Part shown: positions 11,116 to 22,900 of the stretch, in pieces
How positions within the stretch are numbered: position 1 is the stretch's first letter
How the letters are laid out: the number at the start of each line of letters is the position of its first letter
Source of the DNA: Peltaster fructicola
Taxonomy: Eukaryota > Ascomycota > Dothideomycetes
NCBI GenBank assembly: GCA_001592805.2
Contig: CP051139.1
Location: 3,968,001-4,032,000 of the forward strand
Length of the DNA stretch: 64,000 nt
Direction of reading: 5' to 3'
Program-made: the position numbers and the translations under genes
Notes under the pieces: model-generated
The model's database searches: none
Seen by the model: the letters and a program-made list of their open reading frames with translations, nothing else
Told to the model about the DNA's origin: nothing

Positions 11116-12047
11116 TCACAGAGAGAGCTGCAGCACTTGGCTAAGATTTTTACCAAAGCAACCATGCATCAGTGTCATCTCCTTCTTCTCTTCAGACTGC
11201 TCCTTTGCGTCCTCAGCAGCAGCAATCGCCACCAACTTCCGAAGCTGCTCTTTGTGATGTGCAGCAGTAGGTCGTTCGATCTGCTCTCGACTCGCTTGCT
11301 TCCAACTAAGAACGATATCCTTCTCATATCCTTCCATGTTGCTACCTGGCGTGGTGACGATGAATTCAGCAAGGTATTGAGAGCGACACACAGGCATAAC
11401 TGGGGAGTCGGCGCCTGTCGCATTGTGCCCAGGCCTTGATGAATGCTCGTGTAGTAATTCATCGTACCACTCTTCGTTAAACAGCTCCGGGTTGGGCAGT
11501 CGGCCAGTGCATCCTTTGCCGTTCCAAAGGTCTTCAAGACAGGTAAGATGGAAGTCGTACGACATGTCCACAAGCTCGATATGTAAGTATAATTGTCCTC
11601 CCCAGATCATTTGGTTCTTGTAACAACAGCCCCGGTATTTGCACTGAGAGTCTGCAATGTCTAGACGTGCTCTGCTGAGGACCATCTGGCCAGCTGCGTG
11701 CAGCATGGTTGTCACTGTCGGCATCTGCTGTGACAACAACTGGTACTCTGCACTGAGACCTGATGAGATGGTGCTCTCGGGACGGTTGGTACGATCGTTG
11801 GATGTCTCATGGTCATACCTAGTTCGATCCATGAGCGACTCGATATTACTCTGATCAGGACCATTAGCATACAGATATCGCGGACAAGACAGCTAGACCT
11901 TACCGTTGTGAATGAGCCTAGTCCGGCGTTGATGTGGTACACGCCCTTCATCGCATCTCTTATTGCGGACGAAGCCTCACTGCTTGTCTCAGGTACCTGA
12001 GCTTCGTATGCGCAACTCCTGGACCGTGCCGGACGAGGATAATCCAT
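11116..12047 (-). CDS. Orphan protein with Cys/His-containing core
   Basis: Two exons, 12047-11904 and 11850-11116, 292 residues. The intron has donor GTAAGG, a GCTAATG branch point and acceptor ATCAG, all in phase 0. I do not recognise the family. A core at about residues 105-160 holds CKYRGCCYKNQMIWGG, then LYLHIELVDMSYDFHLTC, then GKGC. This spacing of Cys and His with a KxxxxWGGQLYLH stretch loosely recalls PARP-type zinc fingers, where a KG-E-LR strand follows the first Cys pair. That comparison is inference. A Lys/Glu-rich helix near the C-terminus (EDAKEQSEEKKE) is also visible. There is no signal peptide or membrane segment. The well-formed intron supports a real gene. Confidence 0.6.
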
Positions 12048-12332
12048 GAGGAACGAAGGCGCAATGTGACTAATCGTACTTGTGCGCAGTGTAAGATGCT
12101 GCGAAGCAATCGGAGTTTCAGACTAAGCTCCAATGCATGAGCAACGAAATAGGAAGGCACGAGAACTTTGTGATATGAGCGTCGATTGAATAGATCTTCC
12201 CATCCTTCACTCGATGCCGATGTGGCTCACTCATCCTACCTTTGAAAACATCATGTTCTCATATACGAGCCCTTGCGGTAGTACAGCGAATGTCATCTTG
12301 CCCAAAGACTCCAGATGTCATGAAGACCAATC

Positions 12333-12893
12333 TCATGCTTCTAAGTTGATGCTACGTCCAAATCTGCCATAGAGGGCAGTCTTCAAATCCTGCATTTCCT
12401 CCTGAAGGCTGCTCAGCTTCGATTGAAGACTAGAGACTTGCTCATCCAGTGATTCCATGGATTTCGAAAGGTGCTCTTGAACCTCTTCCAGAGGTAGTGC
12501 GAAGAAGGTGTCTCCAATCTTGTACCTGTAATCGCTCAGCATGTGCTCATGTGAACGATTTGGACGCCTTACGACACTGGCTCGTCCTCGTCGGCGAGTT
12601 CAAGCTCTGACGAGATCTCTTCTAGGTCTTCTTTCTCCTTCTGTTGGAGCTGTCAATCACATGGTTTATGTCTCTTGCGATGAATACAGACCTCTTTGAC
12701 CTTGAGCTCCTCTTGTATGATCTTCTCGCGGCTGTGAAGACGACTAAATCGATTGATTCGATCTTGATCCTCTTTGCGTACTTCGTTCTCCTCGCTGGTG
12801 GTCACCTCATCTTCACGTGGGAGCTGAAATGTTTCGTATAAGTATACCTGGAAGAAAGAATCCACCAGTACCTACCATGCGATGAGCAAGCAT
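12333..12893 (-). CDS. GIM3: Prefoldin subunit 4
   Basis: Four exons: 12893-12876, 12823-12692, 12649-12573 and 12525-12333, giving 139 residues, the usual size of the family. The first exon codes only MLAHRM. Exon 2 carries DQDRINRFSRLHSREK, the first coiled-coil helix. Exon 4 carries the hairpin and second helix (YKIGDTFFALPLEEVQEHL) and ends LYGRFGRSINLEA, the diagnostic C-terminus of beta-type prefoldin 4. The second intron has a GTCTGT donor, a less common fungal donor. The protein is one of six subunits of the cytosolic prefoldin hexamer that passes nascent actin and tubulin to the chaperonin CCT. Confidence 0.93.
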
Positions 12894-13544
12894 TGTCAGA
12901 GGAGTCCAGACAAGCTAAGAGTAATGTAACTCTCTTGGCCTCGCTTCTTGCAGTAGCGGATGAGTCTGCGAAGGGGTGGCTGTGAGTGGTGTGAAGTGAT
13001 GTGGTCGAATCTCTTATTTTGAGCCACGAATTTGATGGAGTTATCGGATGAACATCACCACGACATTACACGACACAACTCTGCCGCGAACAGTCCTTTA
13101 CCATTCGCAGTCCAGAAGACTTGATTCCAACGATACGCAGTATCACGTCGATTGGAATGATAGCAAGCAATGAGACTGGCAATCAGACACTAGAATGTAT
13201 TATCTCAAGTTTGAAGAACTCTAGGGATGATACATGTACATCTACAGTAGTGCTACATACATGACGATAGCAACCAAGCGTGAAAGCCCTCGTTATCCAA
13301 TGTTACACTGGTAGATGATGATACTGGGCCAGATGCTGGGCATGGCGTTCCTATTCCTGAGCCATGTGATTCGTTTGATGCGCCCTGAGCATGTAATAGC
13401 TTGGCGAGCTCGAGACAATGCTGTCGGCATGCCTTCCGAGCGTCTTCACTCGACTGCTGCACACGGGTACATAGCAGACCGACGATCCTCTCACTCGGAA
13501 CAGTGTTGTCGCACGTTTCTGAGGATCTTTAAGGAAGTGCCCTT
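12894..13544. other. Intergenic, 651 bp
   Basis: Between the prefoldin promoter and the ATP12 3' end. Overlapping sub-100-codon frames only. No tRNA or repeat recognised. Confidence 0.4.
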
Positions 13545-14651
13545 TCAACTGATCAAGAGGATGACGCTTCCAAGCTGCCTGCGAAGATCGGCAGCATTGA
13601 CATCGTGAGTATCCTCAACCTCGCCCCACTGTTCAGTTTGGTATGCTTCCTCCAAAGTACTCGCTTCTGCAGCATTTTCGATACCAAATCGCTCTTGCAC
13701 AGAGCCCTTCGGCAGCTCTTGGAACTCCGTACTCCATTCCACCACTAGTCTGGCAGCAATGAGAAGAGATTTTGTTGCAAGCACACCACGCTCGAGAGCA
13801 GCCAGCTCATATGCCGGCAGACCATTGACCCACCCTCTTATCACTTCAACTGTCAGCTCTGGATGTGAGCGCGGCACAATGCTGTCCTCGCTCAGAATCG
13901 GCTCAATCTCAATACCGGGAAAGACATGTGCCTTGAGATATGCGATGATCGGCTCGGCGATCTCTTTCTGCCGTCCTCTTAAGCTTCGTCTGCCACTTCT
14001 GTTCTCTGGATCATGTATATCTCTTTCTGGAGCCCAGCACAACAGCGTGTCGGTCGATAGATACCGCATCAACATCTTGGAGATGCTCTCTCTGATCGTC
14101 GTGTTACCTGCCGCGTCAGCAGCTTGGATGTCTATCGCTCGCGAGACGAGGGCTGTGAGCGGTATGTAGTGGTGTTTGAGAGCCTGCTGTGCTGAGACCA
14201 GCTGATCCCATTCCAGTGCGATAGCGCTTGCCAGCATGCGCTTCTCATGCGGTAAAGACAACGGCTGTTTGTTCGACGTTCGTACAGCTCGCTTGTCGAG
14301 ATGAACCTGTAAACCATCCTGCGCCTCTTGCACGGAAACGTCCTTCCAGAAGCGCCTCGACAGTGCTGAGCCTGGTTTTGATGGGTCAACCTTCTTCTGC
14401 TGTCCACGTTGCAATGCCTCCGCCTGCGCTCTCTTTCGATTCAGACGATCGCCGACGTATGTGACACTTTGCTGAGGTGGTGGAGGAGGTGCTCCGGCGA
14501 CTGTGGGATGCGCGACAGGCGTCGCCGCAGCGGCCAACGAATTCGACATACATCTGCCCTGCTGTAGTCGCTGCAGACGGCATACTGCTGTGGTGGAAGG
14601 AGCGCATTGTGGCGATGCTAGCCTGCTAGCTCTGACAACGGTCCGTTTCAT
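13545..14651 (-). CDS. ATP12: Mitochondrial F1-ATPase assembly chaperone ATP12
   Basis: Single exon, 368 residues from the ATG at 14649-14651 (MKRTVVRASRL). The frame is open 24 codons further up, but the chosen start gives an Arg/Ser-rich, acid-free mitochondrial presequence. The chaperone binds the F1 alpha subunit in the matrix during ATP synthase assembly. Family landmarks: RRFWKDVSVQ, then VHLDKRAVRTSNKQPLSLP, then ALEWDQLVSAQQALKHHYIPLT, then SRAIDIQ, then STDTLLCWAPE and HPELTVEVIRGWVNGLPAYELAALE. The C-terminal helix (STLEEAYQTEQWGEVEDTHD) is typical of fungal members. It shares a 669-bp divergent promoter with the Zn2Cys6 gene. Confidence 0.92.
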   Translation of the reverse strand: MKRTVVRASRLASPQCAPSTTAVCRLQRLQQGRCMSNSLAAAATPVAHPTVAGAPPPPPQQSVTYVGDRLNRKRAQAEALQRGQQKKVDPSKPGSALSRRFWKDVSVQEAQDGLQVHLDKRAVRTSNKQPLSLPHEKRMLASAIALEWDQLVSAQQALKHHYIPLTALVSRAIDIQAADAAGNTTIRESISKMLMRYLSTDTLLCWAPERDIHDPENRSGRRSLRGRQKEIAEPIIAYLKAHVFPGIEIEPILSEDSIVPRSHPELTVEVIRGWVNGLPAYELAALERGVLATKSLLIAARLVVEWSTEFQELPKGSVQERFGIENAAEASTLEEAYQTEQWGEVEDTHDVNAADLRRQLGSVILLIS

Positions 14652-15320
14652 GATGATGCCACGAGTGTCTGAGGCACTGTCAATACTGCCATTCAGAGAA
14701 CATCGGAAGTCAAGTGCCGGCAACTGTAGATGCAGGCTGACTAAAGCTCTGCGGCTGAAAAGTAGAGTTCAGCTCTAGGCCATGCTTGCAGTAGTAGCTT
14801 GTCCTCCGCGGACTGTCTTTCTAAGTAATCCGGTGTGCTTGGTGATCTTTCTGGTCTCGTGTCGGTCAAGGCATGCCATGATCGTCGACGCGTCTTGAGC
14901 AGGTCAGCACTGGTGCTCCGCTATCACCTAAGTCCAGAGGCGATACACGAGGCGTGTAGATGTTAGCTAAAGCTAACCAATCTCCAAGGGATCATTAGAC
15001 GTCTCCAGTCCCCGCATGTGCAATGCACCTCGCCTACATTTCATGGACATAACTTCGCATTTCGTGCACAACACCTTCTGGTGTCAATCAAGCAGTCTTT
15101 GCGCGTCTGCCCTCTCAGCCTTCCAGCGATCTTCATCCTCCTTTGCCGTCTCAATCCGTGATCGGCAGAAGGCGTCAGCATTGACTCAAGAGCAAGGATA
15201 TACATAAGAGGAAACCCGGACGGATTCAAAGCTTCGATGAGATATGCTATGGTCCAGAACGTTGGTAGACACACCTCGCGCATGAGTACCACAGGTGCGT
15301 AAGCTAGGTTGCGCGACACC
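14652..15320. other. Divergent promoter region, 669 bp
   Basis: Upstream of both ATP12 (leftward) and the Zn2Cys6 regulator (rightward). I recognise no distinct binding-site array. Confidence 0.4.
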
Positions 15321-18131
15321 ATGGATGGCCAGTCCGCGAAGCCAGTCGCCAAACCACTGCGATTCGTCACGAACTATGGAGCTCCTCATCCCAAAAGAAG
15401 GCGAATCGGCGCTGCATGTCTGACTTGTCGAAAGAGGAAGACCGCCTGCAGTGGTGAGCGACCGTTCTGTGAAACCTGCGCGCAAACCAAATTGGATTGC
15501 GCAGGCTATGCAGCAGAGACTGGAGCAGACGCTCAGCCTCGGAAACAGAGTCATTCTACGACACATCACCGTGCACAAGACAGCATCGATCCCGCGTTGC
15601 GAAATGAACATCCTTCGCAGCCTCAGCCGCACCATGTGGCAGCAAGCAAAGTCTCGCCATCGAATCAAAGCGATCAACCGCGTGCATCGCTCTTCTCGGG
15701 ACCTCGAAATCGCATGCCATACTTCCGATGGCTTGGACCAACCGCTATAATGCCCGGCTTCAAGCAGATGGTTGTAAAGATCAAGCGGCAGGACAACGAT
15801 GCGGGTACTTCTTCAGCGGACGGCGCTCCTGCGTTGTCTCCTCCTCTCCATCGCACCAGCTCAACCGCACGTGCAGTGAATGGTCTCACGTCGACGCCAC
15901 TGCCCGCAGACGAAGTCAGGACACCTGTGATCTTGCCATTCTACGATACGAGTCCTGTCCCACCAAGCGAGATGATCACAGATCTAGCTCAGACATTCTT
16001 CACACATCTGGGATGCAACTTTCCTTTCCTGCAAAGAGTGCGCTTTCTGCGCGACCTGGAGGAGAAGCAGGTCGACGCAATCCTGGTTGATGCTGTTTGT
16101 GCACTGGCTGCACGGTTCTCTACACATCCGTCGCTCACACCACAATCATCGAATGACGAGCCAAAGCCGACTCCCACAGATTTTGGTCATGCGTTCGCCC
16201 AGCGCGCGAAGCTCGCACTGCTGGACACCTTCGCATGCCCGACTGTAGCTGCCGTGCAGGCTGCACTGCTACTCGCCTACAATGAGTTTGGTGAAAGCCG
16301 AGACAGTGGTCTGTGGGTGTACTTAGGCATCGCTATCAGGATGGCTCAGGACCTTGGCATGCATAAGATTGAAGGCCTACGGTACAGGGGCATGACCGGA
16401 CCCACACCTCGCATGGTCAAGATGGAAGGCTCTGCCACCTTGTCGAAATCATCTTCACGTCCGTCGCTAGCTTTGGACGACTCTGAGCAGGAGGTAGAGG
16501 AACAGAAAGCTGTTGAACAGGAACGGGTAGACACATTCTGGGCGATCTTCTTCCTCGACAGGGTAGTCTCATCCGGGACTGGTCGTCGCAGCACTCTTCG
16601 GGACAAGGATATCGAGCTATCCTTCCCGTTGCTTAGTGCGATTGACGAGAAGACTGGCTGGCCAGCACCGTTTCCAGCTCTCATACGGATCGTACACCTG
16701 TACGGCAGAGTGGCTGATCTGCTCAACGGTATTAAAGAACCTGGAGACATCACTACCGACACTTCCAAGCGTCTTGCTGCTATGGAGAGTCAAGTCACTC
16801 ATCTATATCAAGGACTATCTACGAAGCTGCATTTCGACGCTGTCAACTTCCAGCATTATGTCAAGGCTGGCGAGGGCACCAATTTCGTACTCCTACACTT
16901 CTGGTTCCATACGTTGATCGTGCTACTGCATCAACCGACACTTCTCAAGACCTTTGAAGGCAATATGCTGCAGCTCTTTCCCAACAGTCAACAGTTGAGT
17001 ATGAGCTCCGCTAAGACAATCGCGGACATATTGAGCTACAGTCAGCTCATCGATGCTAAAGCTTGCCTGGGAAACCCATTCACGACGCAGCCGATCTATA
17101 TTGCTGCCTGTGCATTCCTGCGCGAGACTGCAGAACATACTGCAACGAGTAATGCTCAATCACGAGCCACATCGCCGCAACGACAGGAAGCAGCTGATCA
17201 TCGAGCACATATAGACCGCAAGGTAATAGCGAAGCATACACTCCTTGCCACAGCAGCCACACAGCATTACCAGCTATGCTATAAAGCCTTGCAGTCACTC
17301 GAGACGTACTGGTCTGGCACTAAGTACATCCTTACCGTGCTTGAGCAGAAGTTTGAAGGTGTACGTGATCCATTACTATATACGGTTGAAGAAGGAGAGA
17401 GTGCTATGGAGCAGCCAAAGCCAGATGCTGCGTTCAAGGTTCCCGGCTGGCGACGTACGCAGAGCTTTAGTCGTGAGGCACCTGGTATGAGTGACCCAGA
17501 CTTTAACGCTCGGTTTTGGGAGGGCCTACCACAAGCTGGTCGTAAAGGCTCTGTTGCTAAAGGTAAGCTGTTGAGATATCACTGCCTGAGCAGTTGCTGA
17601 CTCTGTGTAGCGATCGGTTGGACCTTAACAGGTAATATGGACTCACCTTCGACGAATCTGGCATGGCATTACCCGAGCGGTAACAACGAGCTCGGTTCTC
17701 AGAGCAATGCATCACCTTCGCTGCCACTTGCACAACAGTCGACTCGCACAGACCAAGCTACGATGCACTTCCCTATCACCTCAAGCGATGTCAACGATGC
17801 AAGTCTTCTACTTGGCTTGCACACCCCATTCGAGCAGTCTCCACCACCACATACTCATCTGCAGGCCGCCAACAGGCAGAATTTCCAAATGAACTACCCA
17901 GCAGATGGTCAAGGCCAAGGTGCTAACCTCTCCAGCGATGGCTTCCAGGTTGGCGGAATGATGATTGAGCAGCAGGACATTGATACGAGCATGTTGGGCC
18001 TAGACATGATGCCTTGGTTCGACCCTGGATACGCCATCAATAATGGCGACATGATGGGTCTCTACGATGTCGGTCAGATCAATGCTCAGCCTGCTCAGTC
18101 AGAAGGGAATGATCGTCTTCCGCATGGATGA
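15321..18131 (+). CDS. Zn(II)2Cys6 transcription factor, fungal-specific
   Basis: Two exons, 15321-17562 and 17611-18131, 920 residues. The intron has GTAAGC and TGTAG ends and splits an Ala codon. The frame opens four codons before the ATG but with a TTG. The zinc cluster lies at about residues 32-59 (CLTCRKRKTAC, then CETCAQTKLDC), spacing C-x2-C-x6-C-x6-C-x2-C-x6-C, preceded by a PKRRRIG basic patch. The middle homology region (Fungal_trans type) spans roughly residues 220-560, with MITDLAQTFFTHLGCNFPFLQ, then GLWVYLGIAIRMAQDLGMHK, then DTFWAIFFLDRVVSSGTGR and LRDKDIELSFPL. The C-terminal exon is Gln/Asn/Met-rich and probably activating. No metabolic cluster is adjacent, so the regulon cannot be inferred. 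Confidence 0.88.
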
Positions 18132-18755
18132 GTCAATGGGACTTTTGATGTCCCAACAGGTCCCCTCTCAGTTCAGCACAGAGCAACGAGAGCAGTCGAT
18201 CGCATACGGTCAGTCGCCCATGGGAACTCCCAGCAGACGGAACAGACGCTTTGAACGAGCGTCATCCACAGTACGATGGGTGTGACAGATCCATATTGGC
18301 GGCATGGCAGCATCCGACCTCGATCATTGTCGAATATTGTCGACTGCAACGAGCTGAACAAGGCAGTCGGTACTTTTTGCCTACGGGTCAACTCACATTT
18401 GCTCTGTCAAGAAGACTACATCAGGATCTCTGAGCAGAGCAGAACGAAGGCCCTGTGTTGAGCGTACTCATAGCATATTTCAGCCCGATTACGCCTACAT
18501 ACATTAACGTTGCGCCACAGCGATAATGAATGTATTGAAGCAGCCTAAACTGTGGCTGTGCTTACAACGTCAGCGATCAGCGCTTTGAGACCATTATTAG
18601 TTGCTATGCGCCATGATGATTCCTACAACCAACAACCAACGCATACATTTAATGATAGATCAGCACACCTATTCGAACCTCCTACCCATCTTTGCACACT
18701 CATAAACAGCATGCGATCGACAACAAGCCCTTGAGTCAGCACAACTACCACCATA
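18132..18755. other. Intergenic, 624 bp
   Basis: Between the regulator's stop and the TVP38-like start. Short shadow frames only. Confidence 0.4.
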
Positions 18756-19898
18756 ATGGCAGCAGACAACGCCGCACGCGTGCTCAGCATGTCTGTGGAA
18801 GAGAGTGACGAGCACCTCCTTCCCACAAGTCACCGTACATCCATATCGCCAGCGGGCTGGCGACGGCGTTCGCCTGCGTCCGCCATATCCGATCGACCGC
18901 GGACTGCAAGAGACAAATGGTTCAGAAGCGCACGCAGATTACGGAATAAGGGACAAGCATTATTCTTCTCCTTGACACCACTACAGCGCGCAGGCCTTAT
19001 AATACTCAATATCGTCCTCCTCGTCTCTCTGATCCTGTTCGCGGTCTTCAATGAGCAGATCTTCCACAAGATCACGCCGATCGCGAAGTCGTGGAGCGAG
19101 CTGCCAGGAGGATGGATGATCCTCTGGGCTGTGGTCGTAGTGGTGTCCTTCCCACCAATGATTGGATACAGTTCGTGCGTAATGATAGCAGGCTTCGTCT
19201 GGGGGATGCACGGCTGGTTGATCATTGCTTCCGCAAGCATTGTTGGCTCGACACTGGCCTTTGTCGTCAGCAGGACAGTCTTGAAGAGATTCGTGAGCCG
19301 GCTCACGGAGAAGAACAAACGCTTTGCAGCGCTGGCGCTGGTACTTAAGCATGATGGACTGAAGCTGCTGACCATGATCAGACTGTGTCCGCTGCCATAT
19401 AGTCTAAGCAATGGCGCAATCAGCACGATCCCGACGGTAACCTGGTACAACCTCATGCTCGCGACGACGATAGCGTCGCCAAAGCTTCTGCTGCATGTCT
19501 TTATCGGCAAAGAGATACGTCGACTCGCAGATTCGAACGCTAAGATGAGCGCTGGCACGAAAGCGGTCAGCTATATCAGCATAACACTCGGTACGGCTCT
19601 TGGCATTGCTGTGGGATACTTCATATACATACGGACGAAAGCCAGAGCAGCAGAGCTCGAAGCAGAGGAAGCGGCCGCTGTGCTTGACGGTCGGAACGAC
19701 TACAATGATGACCCAGCGGAAAGAGAGGCCATCAACACACTCAAGCAGAATGACAATGCAACCATCGCACTCAGTGAAGGCGAAGATGTCGAACACGGCT
19801 ACAGAGATAGCTTCTCAAATGACGAGGATGCCGAGGAGCGGGACGTGTTTGACCTCGGAGACGGTGGTTCAAGTGATGAAGATGACAACAATCGCTAA
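18756..19898 (+). CDS. TVP38: TVP38/DedA (SNARE-associated Golgi) membrane protein
   Basis: Single exon, 380 residues. A basic cytosolic N-terminus (residues 1-75) is followed by a transmembrane segment (AGLIILNIVLLVSLILFAVF). The DedA/VTT core comes next: GGWMILWAVVVVVSFPPMIG, then the G-x-x-x-G rich hairpin SSCVMIAGFVWGMHGWLIIA, then ASIVGSTLAFVVSR. The conserved R-x-x-P motif is seen in MIRLCPLPYSLSNGAIS. A last transmembrane segment lies near residue 285. The tail is strongly acidic (DEDAEERDVFDLGDGGSSDEDD). Yeast Tvp38 resides in Tlg2-containing late Golgi vesicles; DedA-family relatives act as lipid scramblases or carriers. The exact substrate is not inferable. The stop lies 70 bp from the convergent MPH1 stop. 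Confidence 0.88.
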   Translation: MAADNAARVLSMSVEESDEHLLPTSHRTSISPAGWRRRSPASAISDRPRTARDKWFRSARRLRNKGQALFFSLTPLQRAGLIILNIVLLVSLILFAVFNEQIFHKITPIAKSWSELPGGWMILWAVVVVVSFPPMIGYSSCVMIAGFVWGMHGWLIIASASIVGSTLAFVVSRTVLKRFVSRLTEKNKRFAALALVLKHDGLKLLTMIRLCPLPYSLSNGAISTIPTVTWYNLMLATTIASPKLLLHVFIGKEIRRLADSNAKMSAGTKAVSYISITLGTALGIAVGYFIYIRTKARAAELEAEEAAAVLDGRNDYNDDPAEREAINTLKQNDNATIALSEGEDVEHGYRDSFSNDEDAEERDVFDLGDGGSSDEDDNNR

Positions 19899-19968
19899 AC
19901 ATACATCGGCATGCACATACTTCAGCGCGGCGTACATATGTAAGATCATTGCCTGTCAAATATACTGT

Positions 19969-22900
19969 CTATTCATCACTATCACTTTCGATTACTCTTT
20001 TCGACGGCCGTTGATTGTACCCAGCATTCTTCGTTATCTCGTTTCCATCATCACTGATCGTTTCCTCATTCGAGGAGTCGCCCTCCTCGGTGTCTGTCAT
20101 GATGGCAGGCTTGCGGGTCTGTAAACGTCGCCGCCTATGATACACATCCTGGGAGACCGGAAGCGATGAGGACAGCATCTCGATGGGAGCATCACTGTTA
20201 ACGATGAAGGCGTCGAGCTCACTGTCTGGCTCTTCATCTTCGTCTTCTCCACTGGTGTCATTCGACCCAAGGTCGATGCCTTGCGTACCAATTCGCATAT
20301 CAGCAGGCGTGGGCTCGGGTTCCGACTCGCTGCCTTCCATAGCATCAGAACCATATGAAGTAGACTTCCTACCAGCCGACTTGCGTCTCGCAGGCGCTTT
20401 AGCCTTCGGAGGCGGCTTTGACCTTGCAGGCGCGTTGGCCTTGCCTGCTTTCGCAGCGGGTTCAGTCGACCGCTTGGTTGCTGGCTTTGTGGACCTTGGT
20501 ACTAGATTATCGTTCTCTGCCCTACATCCAGCTGAAACATCCGCAAGTCGTGCACGAACAGCGAACTGAAGTTCCGTTGTAAGCGGTTGACGGACAGCTT
20601 GCCAGCGGTCCATGATGCCCTGGTTCATATTGTGTACAGCTGACATTGTTGATGTGACGAGCTTTGCATAACGACCGGATTTGACGAACTTGGTCCGCAT
20701 GGCACCTCGCATTGTTTCAGGATGTGCATACGGATCAGGCGCTTGTATGACAGCATCTTCATCGTCGAGTGTTGTCCGCATATATCGATGCTCGTGGTCT
20801 GTAAGTTGTTCAGAAGTCAGAAGAATATCATCAAGAAAAGGGATTGATGCAGCCTCTGGTAAAGATGCTGGTGGTGCTTTGACACATTTGACTGCCGATG
20901 GCCGTGCCTTTGGTCGTGAGCTCTCTCCCCCATCATCACTGGCATCAGAGCCAAGAGCACTCGCCTTGACAAAGCCAGTCTTGACCCCATCTGGCATGTG
21001 AAACTTCTTCGCCGGCCGTTTGGCTTTTCCTTTACCACGCTTGCGCCTTGCTCTCTCGTTCAAGTCAATCGGTTGACTGTTCTCGACCGGGATATCGACA
21101 ACACGTTTGTCCACCACAGGCTGCGCCTCTCGAGGAATGATTCGTGGACTCTGATCATCTCGATAGGCGTACTTTGACTCGTCTGCGATCGTCTTTTGAA
21201 TGTAAGCATAGCTGTCTTGTGCTTTCATATAATCGTTCTCCTCCTTGCCTCGCATGAGTAGCAGCACCACCCGTCCCACTCGCTTGCGTCCAGTACGTCC
21301 TATGCGCTGCAGCATGCGAATTGGCGAGGAAGAAGCATCGTAGCATATGATGAGGTCAACATCGCCGATATCTAAACCTTCCTCGCCGATGCTTGTAGCC
21401 ACCAACGTGTTGTACTTGCCATTCTTGAAATCCTGAATGACAGCATTCTGCTTCTTTTGGTCCATCCCATCTGACGTTTTTGATGCCGACTGGCCCACAA
21501 ATACATGTGGTCGCACAAGAGGTTCGTTCCGTTTGAGCACCCTGCAGATCTCCTCAGTGCTGTCCCGAAATGATGAGAAGATCATGACTCGAGTCGGCCG
21601 GACAGACTTGTGCTGCTGACCTTCGCCAGCATCGAGGAAGTGGTTCATGATGACTTCTCTGAGATACTCCATCTTTGGATGCCCGATGAAGTCGACATTG
21701 TTCGACCAGGCGCGCATGAAGCCCATAGCCTTGCTAAAGCCTTCAGATTCGACGATCTGGCGAGCATACTTACGTTTTGTCTGCTCTTCTTCAAGACTTC
21801 TCTGGAACTCACGAAGGCTCGTGTAGAATGGTCCAATGCCATGGTATTTCAACAGGTTCAGACCATGAGCCAGGGACGCAAGCGTCGTGAATATCGAGTT
21901 GACCATTCCTTTGACGCCCATGGGAGCCTTGCGCCCAGCATCGGATTGCATATACTTGCCACGAGCAGTCTGCAGGCCGAACGGCGTCAGTGCCATTGGA
22001 TCTCGGGACCAGTATGCATTCTGACCACTGAGTTTGTCTAGCACTGGCTGGATGGCTTTTGATATATGTCCCATGATCAACTCCTGCTCCTCGCTATAAC
22101 TGAATACCTGGGTGTCTGTCTGCTTCTCGTGTGTATATTGCCGAATGTCGATCGAAGCTTCAGTCCGCAGCTCGACACGCGATATGCCAAGGTTGTCAAT
22201 GACAGCCTGTACGGCTTCCACTGTTGATCCCGGAGTCGCCGTGAGTGCCAGCACTCGGAAGCTAGGGTTGAAGCGTCGAAGAAAAGCAACAACCTCAGTG
22301 TAAGCATAGCCGCCGGTGGCCTTATGTGCCTCATCAACCACTATGAGTACAATCTTCTTCGGGTCGCAGATTCCAGTCTTGAGATCGTTGATCACCGTTT
22401 GTGGTGTCATGAAGAAGACCTTTCTCTCCAACCATTCTTCTGCTCGTATCGCTGGCGTGGTCTCACCAGTCATGAGAATAGTGTCACGTCGAGGAATGCC
22501 GACAATGCCGAAACAGGCTTCCATCTGCTGGGCGATGAGCGGCTTCGTTGGCGCCATGAAGATGATCTGTGCATCGGGCATCCACCGATAGTAGTTCAAC
22601 ATGACTGTCGCAGCTATGAACGTCTTGCCGAGACCTGTAGGGAGTGCGACCAGGGTGTTGTGGTATAAGCTGCGAGAGACAATGCTGTATTGATAATCAC
22701 GAATGGTTCCGAGGTTGGTGGGATACGTCCATGTTTCCAGCGCTTTGGAGTCGAGCTTGTGATGTGTTGGGGCTTCATCTCGGACTGCTTTTGGCCATGC
22801 GTGCCGCTTCTTGGCAGCTTGAGACGAAGTTAATGGCTGTGTAGCAGGCTGACCGAAGATTGTCATCTGCTTCAAACCACTCTGTGGTCCTCTCAGTGCC

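Noticed and set aside
20183-20569. Ala/Gly-rich plus-strand frame opposite the MPH1 tail
   Set aside because: Shadow of the low-complexity MPH1 C-terminus.
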